Source: Nocardioides immobilis
GTDB taxonomy: Bacteria > Actinomycetota > Actinomycetes > Propionibacteriales > Nocardioidaceae
Reading direction: 5' to 3'
DNA length: 64,000 nucleotides
Assembly (NCBI RefSeq): GCF_003515065.1
Contig: NZ_QXGH01000038.1
Location: 17,204 to 81,203 of the forward strand
Under the pieces are notes generated by a model. It was not told where the DNA came from. It searched no databases and was given only the letters and a program-made list of their open reading frames with translations. A program made the translations under genes and the position numbers. Positions 8,790 through 16,829 of this stretch are shown piece after piece. How positions within the stretch are numbered: position 1 is the stretch's first letter; each line of letters opens with the position of its first letter.

Positions 8790-9874
8790 CTCCGCACCGC
8801 AACGGGGACCGGCTCGGCTGGACCGCCTACGAGGCGCTGCTCGCGGAGGCGACGCCGCTCGTCCGCGACACCACCCTCGAGGGCGACATCCTGCAGTACT
8901 CCTCGGGGACGACCGGCCGCGGCGCGACCGGCGAGGCGACGTACCTTTGCCCACCGCTCTACCACTCGGCTCCGTTCATGTGGACGATGTCGATGCTGCG
9001 GATGGGCGCCACTGTGGTGGTCCTGAAGAAGTTCGACCCGGTCCGCTGCCGTGACGCGATCCAGACCCACCGGGTTACCCACGGCCAGTTCGTGCCGACG
9101 ATATTCACGCGAATGCTCAAGCTTCCCGAGGAGCAGTGGCTGTCGTACGACGTGAGCAGCCTGCAGGGCGTGGTGCACGCAGCGGCGTCGTGCCCAGTCC
9201 AGGTCAAGCACCAGATGCTGGAGTGGTGGGGCCCGATCGTCTCTGAGTACTGGTCGTCCTCCGAAGGCGCCGGCTTCACCTTCACCACGGCCGAGGAGTG
9301 GCTCGCACACGAGGGAACGGTCGGCAAGCCCTTGTTCGGTGGTCTGCACATCTGCGACGCGGTCGGCAACGAGCTGCCCGTCGGCGAGGTGGGCCAGATC
9401 TGGGCGGAGGGCGTTGAATACAGCTTCCTCAACGATCCCGAGAAGGACGCCTCGACGACCAGCCAGGAAGGCAGGCGCAGCGGCGGCGACATCGGACGGC
9501 TCGACCAGGACGGCTACCTCTACCTCACCGACCGCGCGAACCTCATAATCATCACCGGCGGCGTCAACGTGTACCCGCAGGACGCCGAGAACCGACTGAT
9601 CGAGCATCCCCGCGTTTACGACGCAGCGGTGGTCGGCGTACCCGACGACGAACTCGGCGAGATCGCCGTCGCCGTCGTCCATCCGGTCGATCCCGCCGAC
9701 GCCGGGGACGAGCTGGCAGCAGCCCTTAGCGCCTCGTGCGAAGAGGCCCTTGCCCGCTACACGTGCCCGCCGCGGATCACCTTCACCCACGAGCTGCCGC
9801 GTTCCGACACCGGCAAGTTGTACGAGCGCAAGGTGCGCGACGAACTCATCGCGAACGGAGAGAACCACGCATGA
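8790..9874 (+). pseudogene. Acyl-CoA synthetase relic, N-terminus and internal deletion
   Basis: The C-terminal two-thirds of an ANL ligase, read in the same open frame as the P450 relic upstream. The adenylate P-loop begins normally (Y-S-S-G-T-T-G-R) but then jumps to G-A-T-G-E-A-T-Y-L-C-P-P-L-Y-H, so the P-K-G lysine and roughly 40-50 residues are missing. The rest is well kept: S-S-S-E-G-A, R-A-N-L-I-I-I-T-G-G-V-N-V-Y-P and D-T-G-K-L-Y-E-R-K. The N-terminal ~150 residues are absent. The loss of the P-loop core makes activity improbable. Its stop overlaps the ATG of the hydratase gene (ATGA), so the region may persist for translational coupling. Confidence 0.78.
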
Positions 9875-10680
9875 CCCAGAATGACACCCAGGTCGACACC
9901 AGCAAGGTGCTGATCGAGCGGCGCGACCACATCCTGGTGCTGACGATCAACCGGCCTAAGGCGCGCAACGCCGTCGACGGAGACGTCTGGTTCCTCATCG
10001 GCGACGCCCTGGAGCAGGCCAAGGACGACCCCGATGTCCGCTGCATTGTGATCACGGGCAGCGGCGACGCCGCGTTCTCCGCCGGCCTCGACCTGAAGGC
10101 ACTGGCGAAGGGCACGCTCAACATCCCGCCGCGGATGGCAAAGTACAGCTTCGCAGGATTCGTCCGTCACTTCACGAGCAAGCCCGTGATCGCCGCCGTC
10201 AACGGCAAGGCGCTCGGCGGTGGTTCCGAGCTGGCGCTGGCGTGCGACCTGATCGTCGCGACCGAGAGTGCATCCTTCGGCCTTCCCGAGGTGAAGCGCG
10301 GCCTCATCGCCGGCGGCGGCGGGGTCTTCCGGATCACCGAGGCTGTCCCCCAGAAGATCGCCCTCGAGCTGCTGTTGACCGGCGAGCCGATCTCCTCCAC
10401 TGAGGCAGCGCGCTGGGGCCTGGTCAACCGCGTCGTCCCTGACGGCACCGCCCTCGACGCTGCCCTCGAGCTGGCAGCCCAGATCGCCAAGAACGCGCCG
10501 CTGGCCGTCCAGGCGAGCAAGCGGCTCGCCTATCGCATCGTCGACGGAGAGCCGGAGGGCGAGCCGCGCATGTGGGCCGAGAACGACAAGGAGATCGGCG
10601 TCCTCTTCAAGAGCGCCGACGCCCAGGAGGGCCCGCGCGCCTTCGCCGAAAAGCGCGAGCCCCAGTGGCAGGGCAAGTAG
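9871..10680 (+). CDS. Enoyl-CoA hydratase/isomerase
   Basis: A 269-residue crotonase-superfamily protein that would hydrate a 2-enoyl-CoA in beta-oxidation. Seen: N-R-P-K-A-R-N-A-V near 30, the oxyanion-hole segments A-F-S-A-G-L-D-L-K and A-L-G-G-G-S-E-L-A-L-A-C-D, and G-L-P-E-V-K-R-G-L with the catalytic-position Glu. Length is typical. ATG overlaps the stop of the ligase relic by four bases. It is intact although both genes in front of it are broken. The exact reaction (hydratase, isomerase, hydrolase) cannot be settled from these motifs. Confidence 0.88.
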   Translation: MTQNDTQVDTSKVLIERRDHILVLTINRPKARNAVDGDVWFLIGDALEQAKDDPDVRCIVITGSGDAAFSAGLDLKALAKGTLNIPPRMAKYSFAGFVRHFTSKPVIAAVNGKALGGGSELALACDLIVATESASFGLPEVKRGLIAGGGGVFRITEAVPQKIALELLLTGEPISSTEAARWGLVNRVVPDGTALDAALELAAQIAKNAPLAVQASKRLAYRIVDGEPEGEPRMWAENDKEIGVLFKSADAQEGPRAFAEKREPQWQGK

Positions 10681-11104
10681 CCGACCGTACGTCGCAGCGC
10701 CACGGGCTCCTGCCCCCGACGCTCGCGGTGATGGGCGGCGCATTCGTCGCGTTCCTGGGGTACGTCTTCTGGGCCCTCGACGGCGGATTGGCCCAGTTCG
10801 AAACGGACGCGACGATTCCCGAGGCTCACGTCACGCCGTGCTGGTCGGCCAGGTCCTCATGCCGCTCTATCTATCGCCTGGGCTCGCCTACGTAGGACAG
10901 GGCGTCGCCCGCGACCGCATGCTGATCGGACCCCTGGCCCTCACGGCCGTCTGGTGCCTGACCTACTGGCAGGAGTCACTGGCCAACCTCACGGGTCCGC
11001 GGTTCGCCTACAACGCGGCATTGGTCGACCGTGAATCGCCCCGGGTTTCGTGGAGGCTCGATTACTTGGAACCAGCCCCCGGTCAGGACGGTGCTCGGGC
11101 GTGA
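10681..11104 (+). pseudogene. AveC-family (spirocyclase-like) membrane protein relic
   Basis: Two pieces of one membrane protein lie in different frames. The first (to about 10835) has a transmembrane helix G-G-A-F-V-A-F-L-G-Y-V-F-W-A-L; the second (from 10838) has L-T-Y-W-Q-E-S-L-A-N-L and F-A-Y-N-A-A-L-V, which resembles the Y-W-Q-D-P...F-T-Y-N signature of AveC-like proteins. A frameshift joins them near 10836 and the C-terminal half of the usual protein is gone, ending at an insertion-sequence scrap. It directly follows the hydratase gene. AveC-like genes commonly sit with P450s and acyl-CoA genes in actinobacteria, so this was probably part of the same operon. Function of the family outside avermectin synthesis is unclear. 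Confidence 0.6.
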
Positions 11105-11169
11105 CGCTGGCCCAGTGGTTGGCCTCGAACTCGGCGGGCGGGACGAGCCCGATCTCGCCGTTGTCCGGC
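11101..11169 (-). mobile_element. IS3-family transposase C-terminal scrap
   Basis: On the minus strand this short stretch reads D-N-G-E-I-G-L-V-P-P-A-E-F-E-A-N-H-W-A-S, which resembles the end of IS3-type transposases (R-L-H-G-E-I-G-x-x-P-P-x-E-F-E). Nothing else of the element is recognisable. The identification rests on this one motif. Confidence 0.5.
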
Positions 11170-11357
11170 AAGGCAATTACCAAGATCGGTGCGTACCTCG
11201 CGATTCAGGTGTTGGCCGGGCACCACCACCCTGCGTCCACTCCGCAGTTGCGCATTCGATCGGTTCTGCGTAGGTGAATAGGTAGTTCCGCGCCTGTGCA
11301 TCACGACCCGGAGGCCCATCGTGAAGGGATCACCAATGGTTTCCAGACGGATGGGAA

Positions 11358-11516
11358 GTGTTCACGATGATCGAGTGGGGATCCGACAGCTGGGCGGAAT
11401 CGTCCACTACGCATCGAACGGCTCGTGGGGGGAGTTGAACCCGTAGGACCAGCACGCGTGATCATGTGGACGGCGCTCGAAAGCTGGTCGGTACCGGCGC
11501 TTGAAAAGTGATCGGT
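11358..11516. mobile_element. IS21-like end fragments with terminal-type repeats
   Basis: Two 20-bp direct repeats at 11473-11492 and 11497-11516 match at 16 of 20 positions with a 24-bp period, which is how IS21-family ends look. At 11358 a GTG opens the reading V-F-T-M-I-E-W, resembling the start of an IstA transposase, but it stops being IstA-like after about eight codons. The repeats lie downstream of the istA-like start instead of upstream, so the element has been rearranged. The rest of 11170-11590 holds no gene that I can recognise. Confidence 0.45.
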
Positions 11517-11562
11517 TTCGGGGAGTCTAGGACTCCGCCTGGTCGGTGGTGGTGCGGATTCT

Positions 11563-11769
11563 GGGAAGGCTGTCGATGCCGCGTCCGCGGAGTTCAACCG
11601 GACCCTGCTCGAGGAGTGGGCCTACGCCCGCAGCTACCTCTCAGAAGCCGACCGCGCAGCGTCCTACCCGGCATGGCTCCACCACTACAATCACCACCGC
11701 GGCCACACCAGCCTCAAGGGCAAGTCACCCATCGACCGCGTGCCCAACCTCCCCGGCCAGAACAACTAG
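11563..11769 (+). mobile_element. IS481-family transposase C-terminal remnant
   Basis: About 60 codons in frame with the TAG at 11767 read E-F-N-R-T-L-L-E-E-W-A-Y-A-R, then W-L-H-H-Y-N-H-H-R-G-H-T-S-L and P-I-D-R-V-P-N-L-P-G-Q. This is the catalytic-glutamate helix and C-terminal tail of IS481-type DDE transposases. The N-terminal catalytic Asp regions are absent, so it cannot move. The remnant ends exactly where the opposing truncated gene (11770-11901) loses its frame. Confidence 0.75.
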
Positions 11770-11901
11770 GTCAGCCAGCGCGGCGCGGTGCGCACCCGCA
11801 GCGCCGAGCGCGACCTGGTCGCCCTTGGTCTTCTTGAGATCGAGGTGCGTCCAGGCACCGAGGGCAACGAGGTCGAGGCCGGGCGCCGCGGTCGCGGCCA
11901 T
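11770..11901 (-). pseudogene. 5' remnant of an unknown gene coupled to MaoC
   Basis: An ATG at 11901 shares bases with the stop of the MaoC gene (TGATG), so it was once translated as the next gene of that operon. About 44 codons (M-A-A-T-A-A-P-G-L-D-L-V-A-L-G...) continue before the frame runs antisense into the IS481 scrap. I do not recognise the protein. It was evidently cut by the transposon-associated rearrangement. Confidence 0.5.
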
Positions 11902-12353
11902 CAGGGGACCACCACCGAGAGCATGTCGACCACACAGGCCGGCTTGTCGCCGCCCTCGCGCTCGATAGTCACCCGCGTGGCCACCTGGTAGCCAAGCGCG
12001 ATCGGCGCGACTTCGAGCAGCTCGACCCCGGCCCGAACCTTCGAGCCGACCGGGACAGGTGAGGGGAAGCGCAGCTTGTTGGCGCCGTAGTTGAGTCCCG
12101 CGCTGACGCCCTCGACCTTGTAGACCTGCCAGGTCAGCATCGGCAGCAGGCTGAGGGTGAGGAACCCGTGGGCGATGGTCGACCCGAAGGGGCCGGCAGC
12201 GGCCTTCTCGGTATCGACGTGGATCCACTGGTGGTCGCCGGTAGTCGCGGCGAAGGCGTCGATCTGGTCCTGGGTAATCGTGTGCCAGTCGGAGTGGCCG
12301 AGGTGGGTGCCGGCCGCCGCCCGGAGTTCATCGACGCCGTGGAAGACCTTCAT
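11901..12353 (-). CDS. MaoC-family (R)-enoyl-CoA hydratase
   Basis: A 150-residue hot-dog-fold hydratase. The hydratase-2 motif is present as T-G-D-H-Q-W-I-H-V-D with catalytic Asp40 and His45; the usual N-P between them is Q-W here. H-G-F-L-T-L-S-L-L-P follows. Such enzymes make (R)-3-hydroxyacyl-CoA, the substrate of PHA synthase, which fits the phaC/phaZ-like genes 4 kb away on the other strand (functional link inferred). It lies 25 bases downstream of the SDR gene in the same operon. Confidence 0.88.
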   Translation of the reverse strand: MKVFHGVDELRAAAGTHLGHSDWHTITQDQIDAFAATTGDHQWIHVDTEKAAAGPFGSTIAHGFLTLSLLPMLTWQVYKVEGVSAGLNYGANKLRFPSPVPVGSKVRAGVELLEVAPIALGYQVATRVTIEREGGDKPACVVDMLSVVVP

Positions 12354-12378
12354 GTGAGTGTGAGCCTCTCCCGCCCGC

Positions 12379-13152
12379 TCAGAAATGTGACGGCCCGCCG
12401 GCTACGGCCAGGATCTGGCCGTTGACGTAACCGGATCGCTCGTCGGCGAAGAACGAGACCGCCTGGGCGATGTCGTCCGGAGTGCCGACCCGGCCCACGG
12501 CAATCGTCTCCGCGCCCGCGGCCAGGAAGTCGTCGTAAGCCATGCCGAGCCGGTCGGCCGTCGCCGAGAGCATCGCCGTGTCGATGAAGCCGGGAGCGAT
12601 GGCGTTCGTGGTGATGCCGAACTTGCCCAGCTCCAGCGCCAGGGTGCGGGTGAAGCTCTCCAGCCCTCCCTTGGCTGCGGCATAGTTGACCTGACCTCGG
12701 TTGCCCAGCGCCGAGGTGCTGGACATGTTGACGATTCGCCCGTGTCCGGCCTTGGTCATGTAGCCCTGCACGGCGCGAGTCATCAGGAACGAGCCGCGCA
12801 GGTGGACGTTCATCACCTGGTCCCAGTCGGTGGCGCTCATCCTGAAGATCAGGTTGTCGCGGGTGATGCCGGCGTTGTTGACCAGCACGGTCGGCACGCC
12901 GAGGTCCGCTACGACGCGCTCGACGCCAGTCTGGACGGCGCCCTCGTCGGCCACGTCGACACCGACGGCCAGTGCCCGGCCGCCGGCCGCCTCGATCTGG
13001 ACGACGACGTCCTTGCAGGCCGACTCGTCGAGGTCCACGACGGCGACCGCGAGGCCGTCCTCGGCCAGGCGACGGGCCACGGTCGCGCCGATGCCGCGCG
13101 CGGCTCCGGTGACGACGGCGGTCCGGCGAGCGGAGGTCATGTTCTGGGTCAT
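12379..13152 (-). CDS. SDR oxidoreductase (FabG/PhaB-like)
   Basis: A 257-residue classical short-chain dehydrogenase. Seen: nucleotide motif T-G-A-A-R-G-I-G near residue 16, N-N-A-G-I-T, catalytic Ser in M-S-S-T-S and Y-A-A-A-K, and a C-terminal G-G. It probably reduces a 3-oxoacyl-CoA or -ACP with NAD(P)H; with thiolase and MaoC beside it, a PhaB-like or beta-oxidation role is likely. The start at 13152 (M-T-Q-N) is chosen because AGAGGAA precedes it; upstream in-frame starts lie in the preceding broken gene. Confidence 0.88.
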   Translation of the reverse strand: MTQNMTSARRTAVVTGAARGIGATVARRLAEDGLAVAVVDLDESACKDVVVQIEAAGGRALAVGVDVADEGAVQTGVERVVADLGVPTVLVNNAGITRDNLIFRMSATDWDQVMNVHLRGSFLMTRAVQGYMTKAGHGRIVNMSSTSALGNRGQVNYAAAKGGLESFTRTLALELGKFGITTNAIAPGFIDTAMLSATADRLGMAYDDFLAAGAETIAVGRVGTPDDIAQAVSFFADERSGYVNGQILAVAGGPSHF

Positions 13153-13198
13153 ACGAGTTCCTCTCAGGAAGCGGGTGAGAGCGCTGGGATCAGGGCTG

Positions 13199-13574
13199 TC
13201 ATGGCAGCGCGGGTGCACTGCAGGCCAGTGAGTTCACCTCGATGACCTTGCGGGCGACGCCCAGATCGAGGTCGACCAGCTGACCGTAGGCCGGGTTGAT
13301 GCCTGTGTTGTTGACGAGCAGGTCGAGACTGCCGAACGCCCAGAGCGCCTGGCGCACGGTGTCGGCCTGGTGCTCGAGGTCGTCGGCCTTCCCGGCGATG
13401 CCCAAGGCTACCGAGGGGCCGCCGAGGTGGGCGACCGCCTCGTCGAGGGTCTCCTTCTTGCGGGCCGTGATGACGACATGCGCCCTCGGCGACGAGCCGC
13501 TCGGCGATGGCCAGGCCGATGCCGCGGCTGGCTCCAGTCACGATCGCGGTCTTGCCCTCGAATCGCTTGCTCAT
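13199..13574 (-). pseudogene. Truncated, frameshifted SDR
   Basis: The N-terminal half of another short-chain dehydrogenase. The first frame gives M-S-K-R-F-E-G-K-T-A-I-V-T-G-A-S-R-G-I-G with its Rossmann glycines and runs to G-A near 13480; a frame change is then needed to read L-G-I-A-G-K-A and D-L-L-V-N-N-T-G-I-N-P. The protein stops before the Ser-Tyr-Lys catalytic region, so it is dead. AGGGG lies upstream of the ATG at 13574. It sits between the thiolase and the intact SDR and was probably a member of the same operon. Confidence 0.75.
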
Positions 13575-13587
13575 GTCGGTCAACCCC

Positions 13588-14805
13588 TCAGCTCAGTCGC
13601 TCGAGGACCATGGCCATGCCCATGCCGCCGCCGACACACATGGACTCCACGCCGAACTGCTTGTCGTGCCACTGCAGCGAGTTGATCAGCGTGGCGGTGA
13701 TGCGGGCACCGGTCATTCCGAATGGGTGGCCGACGGCGATCGCGCCACCGTTGACGTTGAGCTTGTCCAGCGGAATGCCGAGCTGCTGCGCCGACCCGAG
13801 CGACTGCACCGCGAAGGCTTCGTTGATCTCGAAGAGGTCGATGTCCTCGATGCCCAGGCCCGCCTGCTTCAGCGCTGCAGGAATCGCCTCCACCGGCCCA
13901 AGCCCCATGACCTCCGGCGAGAGGCCGGTGACCGCGGTGGACACGATGCGCGCCAGCGGCTGCAGGCCGAGCTGCCTGGCACGGACGTCGGACATCACCA
14001 CGAGCGCGGCCGCACCGTCGTTCAGCGGACACGCGTTGCCGGCGGTGACGGTGCCGTCGCGGCGGAATACCGGCTTGAGACCGGCGAGCGCCTCGAGCGT
14101 GGTGCCGGGACGCGGGCCGTCGTCGGCAGCGACGACTGTGCCGTCGGGCAGGGTGACCGGAGTGATCTCGCGGACCCAGAAACCTTCCTCGATCCGCTGG
14201 ACGGCGAGGTTCTGGCTGCGGACCGCGAACTCGTCCTGCTCCCGGCGACTCATTCCAAGGACCTGTGCGACGTTCTCAGCGGTCTGGCCCATCGCGATGT
14301 AGAGGTCGGGCAGCTCGCCCGCCGTACTCGGGTCCACCCAGGTCTCGGCGCCGCCGCCCGCGCGCTTCTCGGTGCGCGCCTGCGCATCGGCGAAGGCCGG
14401 ATTCTGCCCCTCGGGGTTGTCGGCGAACCCGTTGCCGAAGCGACTCACCGTCTCGACACCGGCCGAGATGTAGACGTCACCCTCGCCCGCCTTGATCGCG
14501 TGAAAGGCCATCCGTGTGGTCTGCAGGCTGCTCGAGCAGTACCGGTTGACCGTGACACCGGGCAGGTGGTCCATGCCCGCCAGTACCGCGACAGCACGGC
14601 CGAGGTTGTTGCCGGACTCCCCCGCCGGCTGCCCCACGCCCAGGACCAGGTCGACCACGTCGGCCGGGTCGAGCCCGGGCACCTTGGCCAACGCCGCCCG
14701 GACCATCTGGACGGCGAGGTCGTCGGGACGCATGTCCTTCAGCGAGCCCTTGACGGCCCTGCCGATGGGCGAGCGGGCGGCAGAGACGATGACTGCTTCG
14801 GGCAT
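13588..14805 (-). CDS. Acetyl-CoA acyltransferase (thiolase)
   Basis: A 405-residue thiolase. Visible: nucleophile Cys90 in N-R-Y-C-S-S-S, the N-E-A-F-A segment, V-G-H-P-F-G-M-T-G-A-R with the catalytic His, and S-M-C-V-G-G-G-M-G with the second Cys. It would cleave 3-oxoacyl-CoA or condense two acetyl-CoA. The start M-P-E-A-V at 14805 has GGAG upstream; the 14-codon in-frame extension (to 14847) lacks such a site. First gene of the minus-strand set thiolase, SDR relic, SDR, MaoC. Confidence 0.9.
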   Translation of the reverse strand: MPEAVIVSAARSPIGRAVKGSLKDMRPDDLAVQMVRAALAKVPGLDPADVVDLVLGVGQPAGESGNNLGRAVAVLAGMDHLPGVTVNRYCSSSLQTTRMAFHAIKAGEGDVYISAGVETVSRFGNGFADNPEGQNPAFADAQARTEKRAGGGAETWVDPSTAGELPDLYIAMGQTAENVAQVLGMSRREQDEFAVRSQNLAVQRIEEGFWVREITPVTLPDGTVVAADDGPRPGTTLEALAGLKPVFRRDGTVTAGNACPLNDGAAALVVMSDVRARQLGLQPLARIVSTAVTGLSPEVMGLGPVEAIPAALKQAGLGIEDIDLFEINEAFAVQSLGSAQQLGIPLDKLNVNGGAIAVGHPFGMTGARITATLINSLQWHDKQFGVESMCVGGGMGMAMVLERLS

Positions 14806-14881
14806 GGGGGTATCTCCGTAACTAGGCGATTGCGTGTTTGTCTGCACTGCGCGTCCACCGAGGCGCGCCAGGTTCTGGCTG

Positions 14882-14918
14882 GTGCCCCGGGGTACGGCGC
14901 CGCCGTACCCCGGGGTGC
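14882..14918. terminator. Strong GC hairpin
   Basis: A 14-bp perfect stem (14885-14898 with 14902-14915) around a 3-base loop, extendable by wobble pairs. There is no clear T-run on either strand. It lies just after the minus-strand tautomerase tail relic and before the thiolase gene, so it probably ends the hydrolase transcript. Confidence 0.6.
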
Positions 14919-14922
14919 TTGG

Positions 14923-14965
14923 TCACGAGGCAGCGACCTCGTAGGGGATGGGCCAGTTCTCCTTG
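14923..14965 (-). pseudogene. Tail fragment of a second tautomerase gene
   Basis: Minus-strand codons K-E-N-W-P-I-P-Y-E-V-A-A-S plus TGA match the last 13 codons of the tautomerase gene at 20629 (R in place of W). The DNA matches at 38 of 43 bases (14923-14965 against 20629-20671). Upstream similarity stops at once. So a paralogue was lost here, leaving only its 3' end. Confidence 0.7.
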
Positions 14966-14992
14966 CCATGGGCTGGTCGTCGCGGACGGGTC

Positions 14993-15892
14993 CTACGCCA
15001 GGGCGCGCACGAAGTGCTCGCAGGCAGCCTTTGATGACGTCTCGAAGGCCGCACCGGTGTAGACGTCGAAGTGACCGCAAGACAGCACGACCAGCTCCTT
15101 GGGCTCACGCGCCCGTTCGTAGGCCTCGAACGCGAGGTCTGCATACGCACTGACGTCCTGGTCAGCCACGATCATCAGCAACGGGGACGGCGAGATGCGA
15201 TGGATCCCATCGCCGGGCTCGAACTCCGTGATCCGCTCGAGCGAGCGGACCGTCACCTCGTTGCGCCAGGACGGGGCCCTGTCCTGCGCGGTCTTGGTGA
15301 AGAACTCCCAGGCTTCGACGCTGGCCATCAGCGCGGGGCCCATCGGATCCGCGTCGACCGCTGGCATGAGGGTGGGCTCCCCACCGTGGTAGAGGTTGCG
15401 TCGCTCGCCGTCCAGCTGGGCACGCATCGTGGGCAGGAAGTCGGGGCGAACGAGCCGCGTCACCTGGCCGGACCCGCTGATGAAGGGCACCTGGGCGACC
15501 ACGGCTCGTACCCGACGATCGACTGCGGCCACGCTCAGTACGAGGCCGCCGCCATGGCTCGATCCCCAGATGCCGACACGGTCGGGGTCGACGTCCTCAC
15601 GCCCCGTCACATACGTGATGGCGTGGCGAAGGTCGCGAGCCTGGGTGATCGGGTCGATGTCCTGGCGCGGAGCGCCGTCGCTCGCCCCGAAGCCTCGGTG
15701 GTCATAGGCCAGAACGTTCAGCCCGGCTCGGGAAAAGACCTCGGCGTAGTCGTCGAGATGCATTTCCTTGACGGCTGACAGCCCGTGCACCATCACGATC
15801 ACCGGAGCCCGGGAAGCCGCCCCTTCCGCAGGGTAGAACCACCCGCGCAGAGTGACATCGTCCGCCGGGAATTCAACATCCACGCGTGGCAT
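14993..15892 (-). CDS. Alpha/beta hydrolase
   Basis: A 299-residue hydrolase of the dienelactone/X-Pro-peptidase-like (YcjY-like) group. The nucleophile elbow is G-S-S-H-G with Ser112, the oxyanion region is V-H-G-L-S, the acid lies in V-A-D-Q-D-V and the base in S-C-G-H-F-D. It begins at 15892 (M-P-R-V-D), with AAAGGAA upstream; the longer frame to 15970 has no such support. It probably cleaves an ester or lactone. It is followed, after 27 bases, by the tautomerase tail relic. Confidence 0.82.
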   Translation of the reverse strand: MPRVDVEFPADDVTLRGWFYPAEGAASRAPVIVMVHGLSAVKEMHLDDYAEVFSRAGLNVLAYDHRGFGASDGAPRQDIDPITQARDLRHAITYVTGREDVDPDRVGIWGSSHGGGLVLSVAAVDRRVRAVVAQVPFISGSGQVTRLVRPDFLPTMRAQLDGERRNLYHGGEPTLMPAVDADPMGPALMASVEAWEFFTKTAQDRAPSWRNEVTVRSLERITEFEPGDGIHRISPSPLLMIVADQDVSAYADLAFEAYERAREPKELVVLSCGHFDVYTGAAFETSSKAACEHFVRALA

Positions 15893-15917
15893 GGCAGTTC
15901 CTTTCACAAAGGGGTGG

Positions 15918-16829
15918 TCAGGGCCGAATGTCTGCCGCAGTCGACCCTGTCTCGCGCAGCTGGATGGCACTCATGGCCGAGAACTGCAGGGTCCAGAGGT
16001 TTCCGTGGCCGGGGTACTTCGCCGACATGATTCGGACCAGGTCCTCCGCATCGACCGCCACCTGGTAGGCGGCCGCGAAGTCCTGGATGTAGGCACGTGT
16101 CTCGGCGATCATTGAACCGACGGCGTGGTCGTCGCCGTCGGGCCTGCGGTGGCCGGCGACGATCACCTTGGGTGCCAGCTTCTCCACCAGCTCGACCGTC
16201 TCCAGCCAGTCCTGCCACTCCTCGGGCGTCGACAGGCCGAGCATCGGATGGATCTCGTTGTAGATGGAGTCGCCGGCCACGACGACATCGATCTCGGGGA
16301 CGTGCACGATGCTCGTCGGATGGATGTCGGCCTGCTTCACCTCGATGATGTGGAGCGGCGAGCCGTCGACATGAAGGGTGAGGTCGTCGATCGGGTCAGG
16401 CAGCGCCCCTGCCTCTACGCACGCATCGCCGAAAAGCATCGCCCACTGCTGGCGCTGCAGCTCCATGGATTCCTTCATGGACTCGACGACATGGGGCAGC
16501 GCGACGCACTTGGCGTCCGGGAACCGCTCCATCAGTGGACCGATGCCCAGGTAGTGGTCGGGGTGGTCGTGTGTCACGTAGATCGTCGTGAGCCGCTTCT
16601 CGGTACGCTCGATCAGGTCCCCCAGGTCCCGGACGTCGTCCTTGAGGTACTGCGCGTCAATGAGCACTGCCTCGGTCGGACCGGTGACGAGGGTCGCGGT
16701 GGTGGGCGAGAACTTCCCACTGGGAATGTCGGGCCAGTCTCCCGCGGGGATGGTGGGCCAGCGACCGACGTACACCGTCGCCTTGATCGGCGGGGCTGCT
16801 GTGGCCGGCGGGCGGTTGTCGGTGTTCAC
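15918..16829 (-). CDS. MBL-fold metallo-hydrolase
   Basis: A 303-residue metallo-beta-lactamase-fold protein. The metal motif H-D-H-P-D-H (His87, His89, Asp91, His92) is intact, with later ligands in G-D-S-I-Y-N-E and G-H-R-R-P-D. It therefore binds two metals and hydrolyses a small ester, lactone or thioester. The GTG at 16829 has GGAGGT six bases upstream and is preferred over the long N-terminal extension in the same frame. The gene ends 25 bases before the alpha/beta hydrolase start, so the two form an operon. Substrate unknown. Confidence 0.82.
   Translation of the reverse strand: MNTDNRPPATAAPPIKATVYVGRWPTIPAGDWPDIPSGKFSPTTATLVTGPTEAVLIDAQYLKDDVRDLGDLIERTEKRLTTIYVTHDHPDHYLGIGPLMERFPDAKCVALPHVVESMKESMELQRQQWAMLFGDACVEAGALPDPIDDLTLHVDGSPLHIIEVKQADIHPTSIVHVPEIDVVVAGDSIYNEIHPMLGLSTPEEWQDWLETVELVEKLAPKVIVAGHRRPDGDDHAVGSMIAETRAYIQDFAAAYQVAVDAEDLVRIMSAKYPGHGNLWTLQFSAMSAIQLRETGSTAADIRP

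Noticed and set aside
8066..9874. A genuine P450-acyl-CoA ligase fusion enzyme
   Set aside because: Essential motifs of both enzymes are missing or lie in other frames, and both lack their N-terminal parts.
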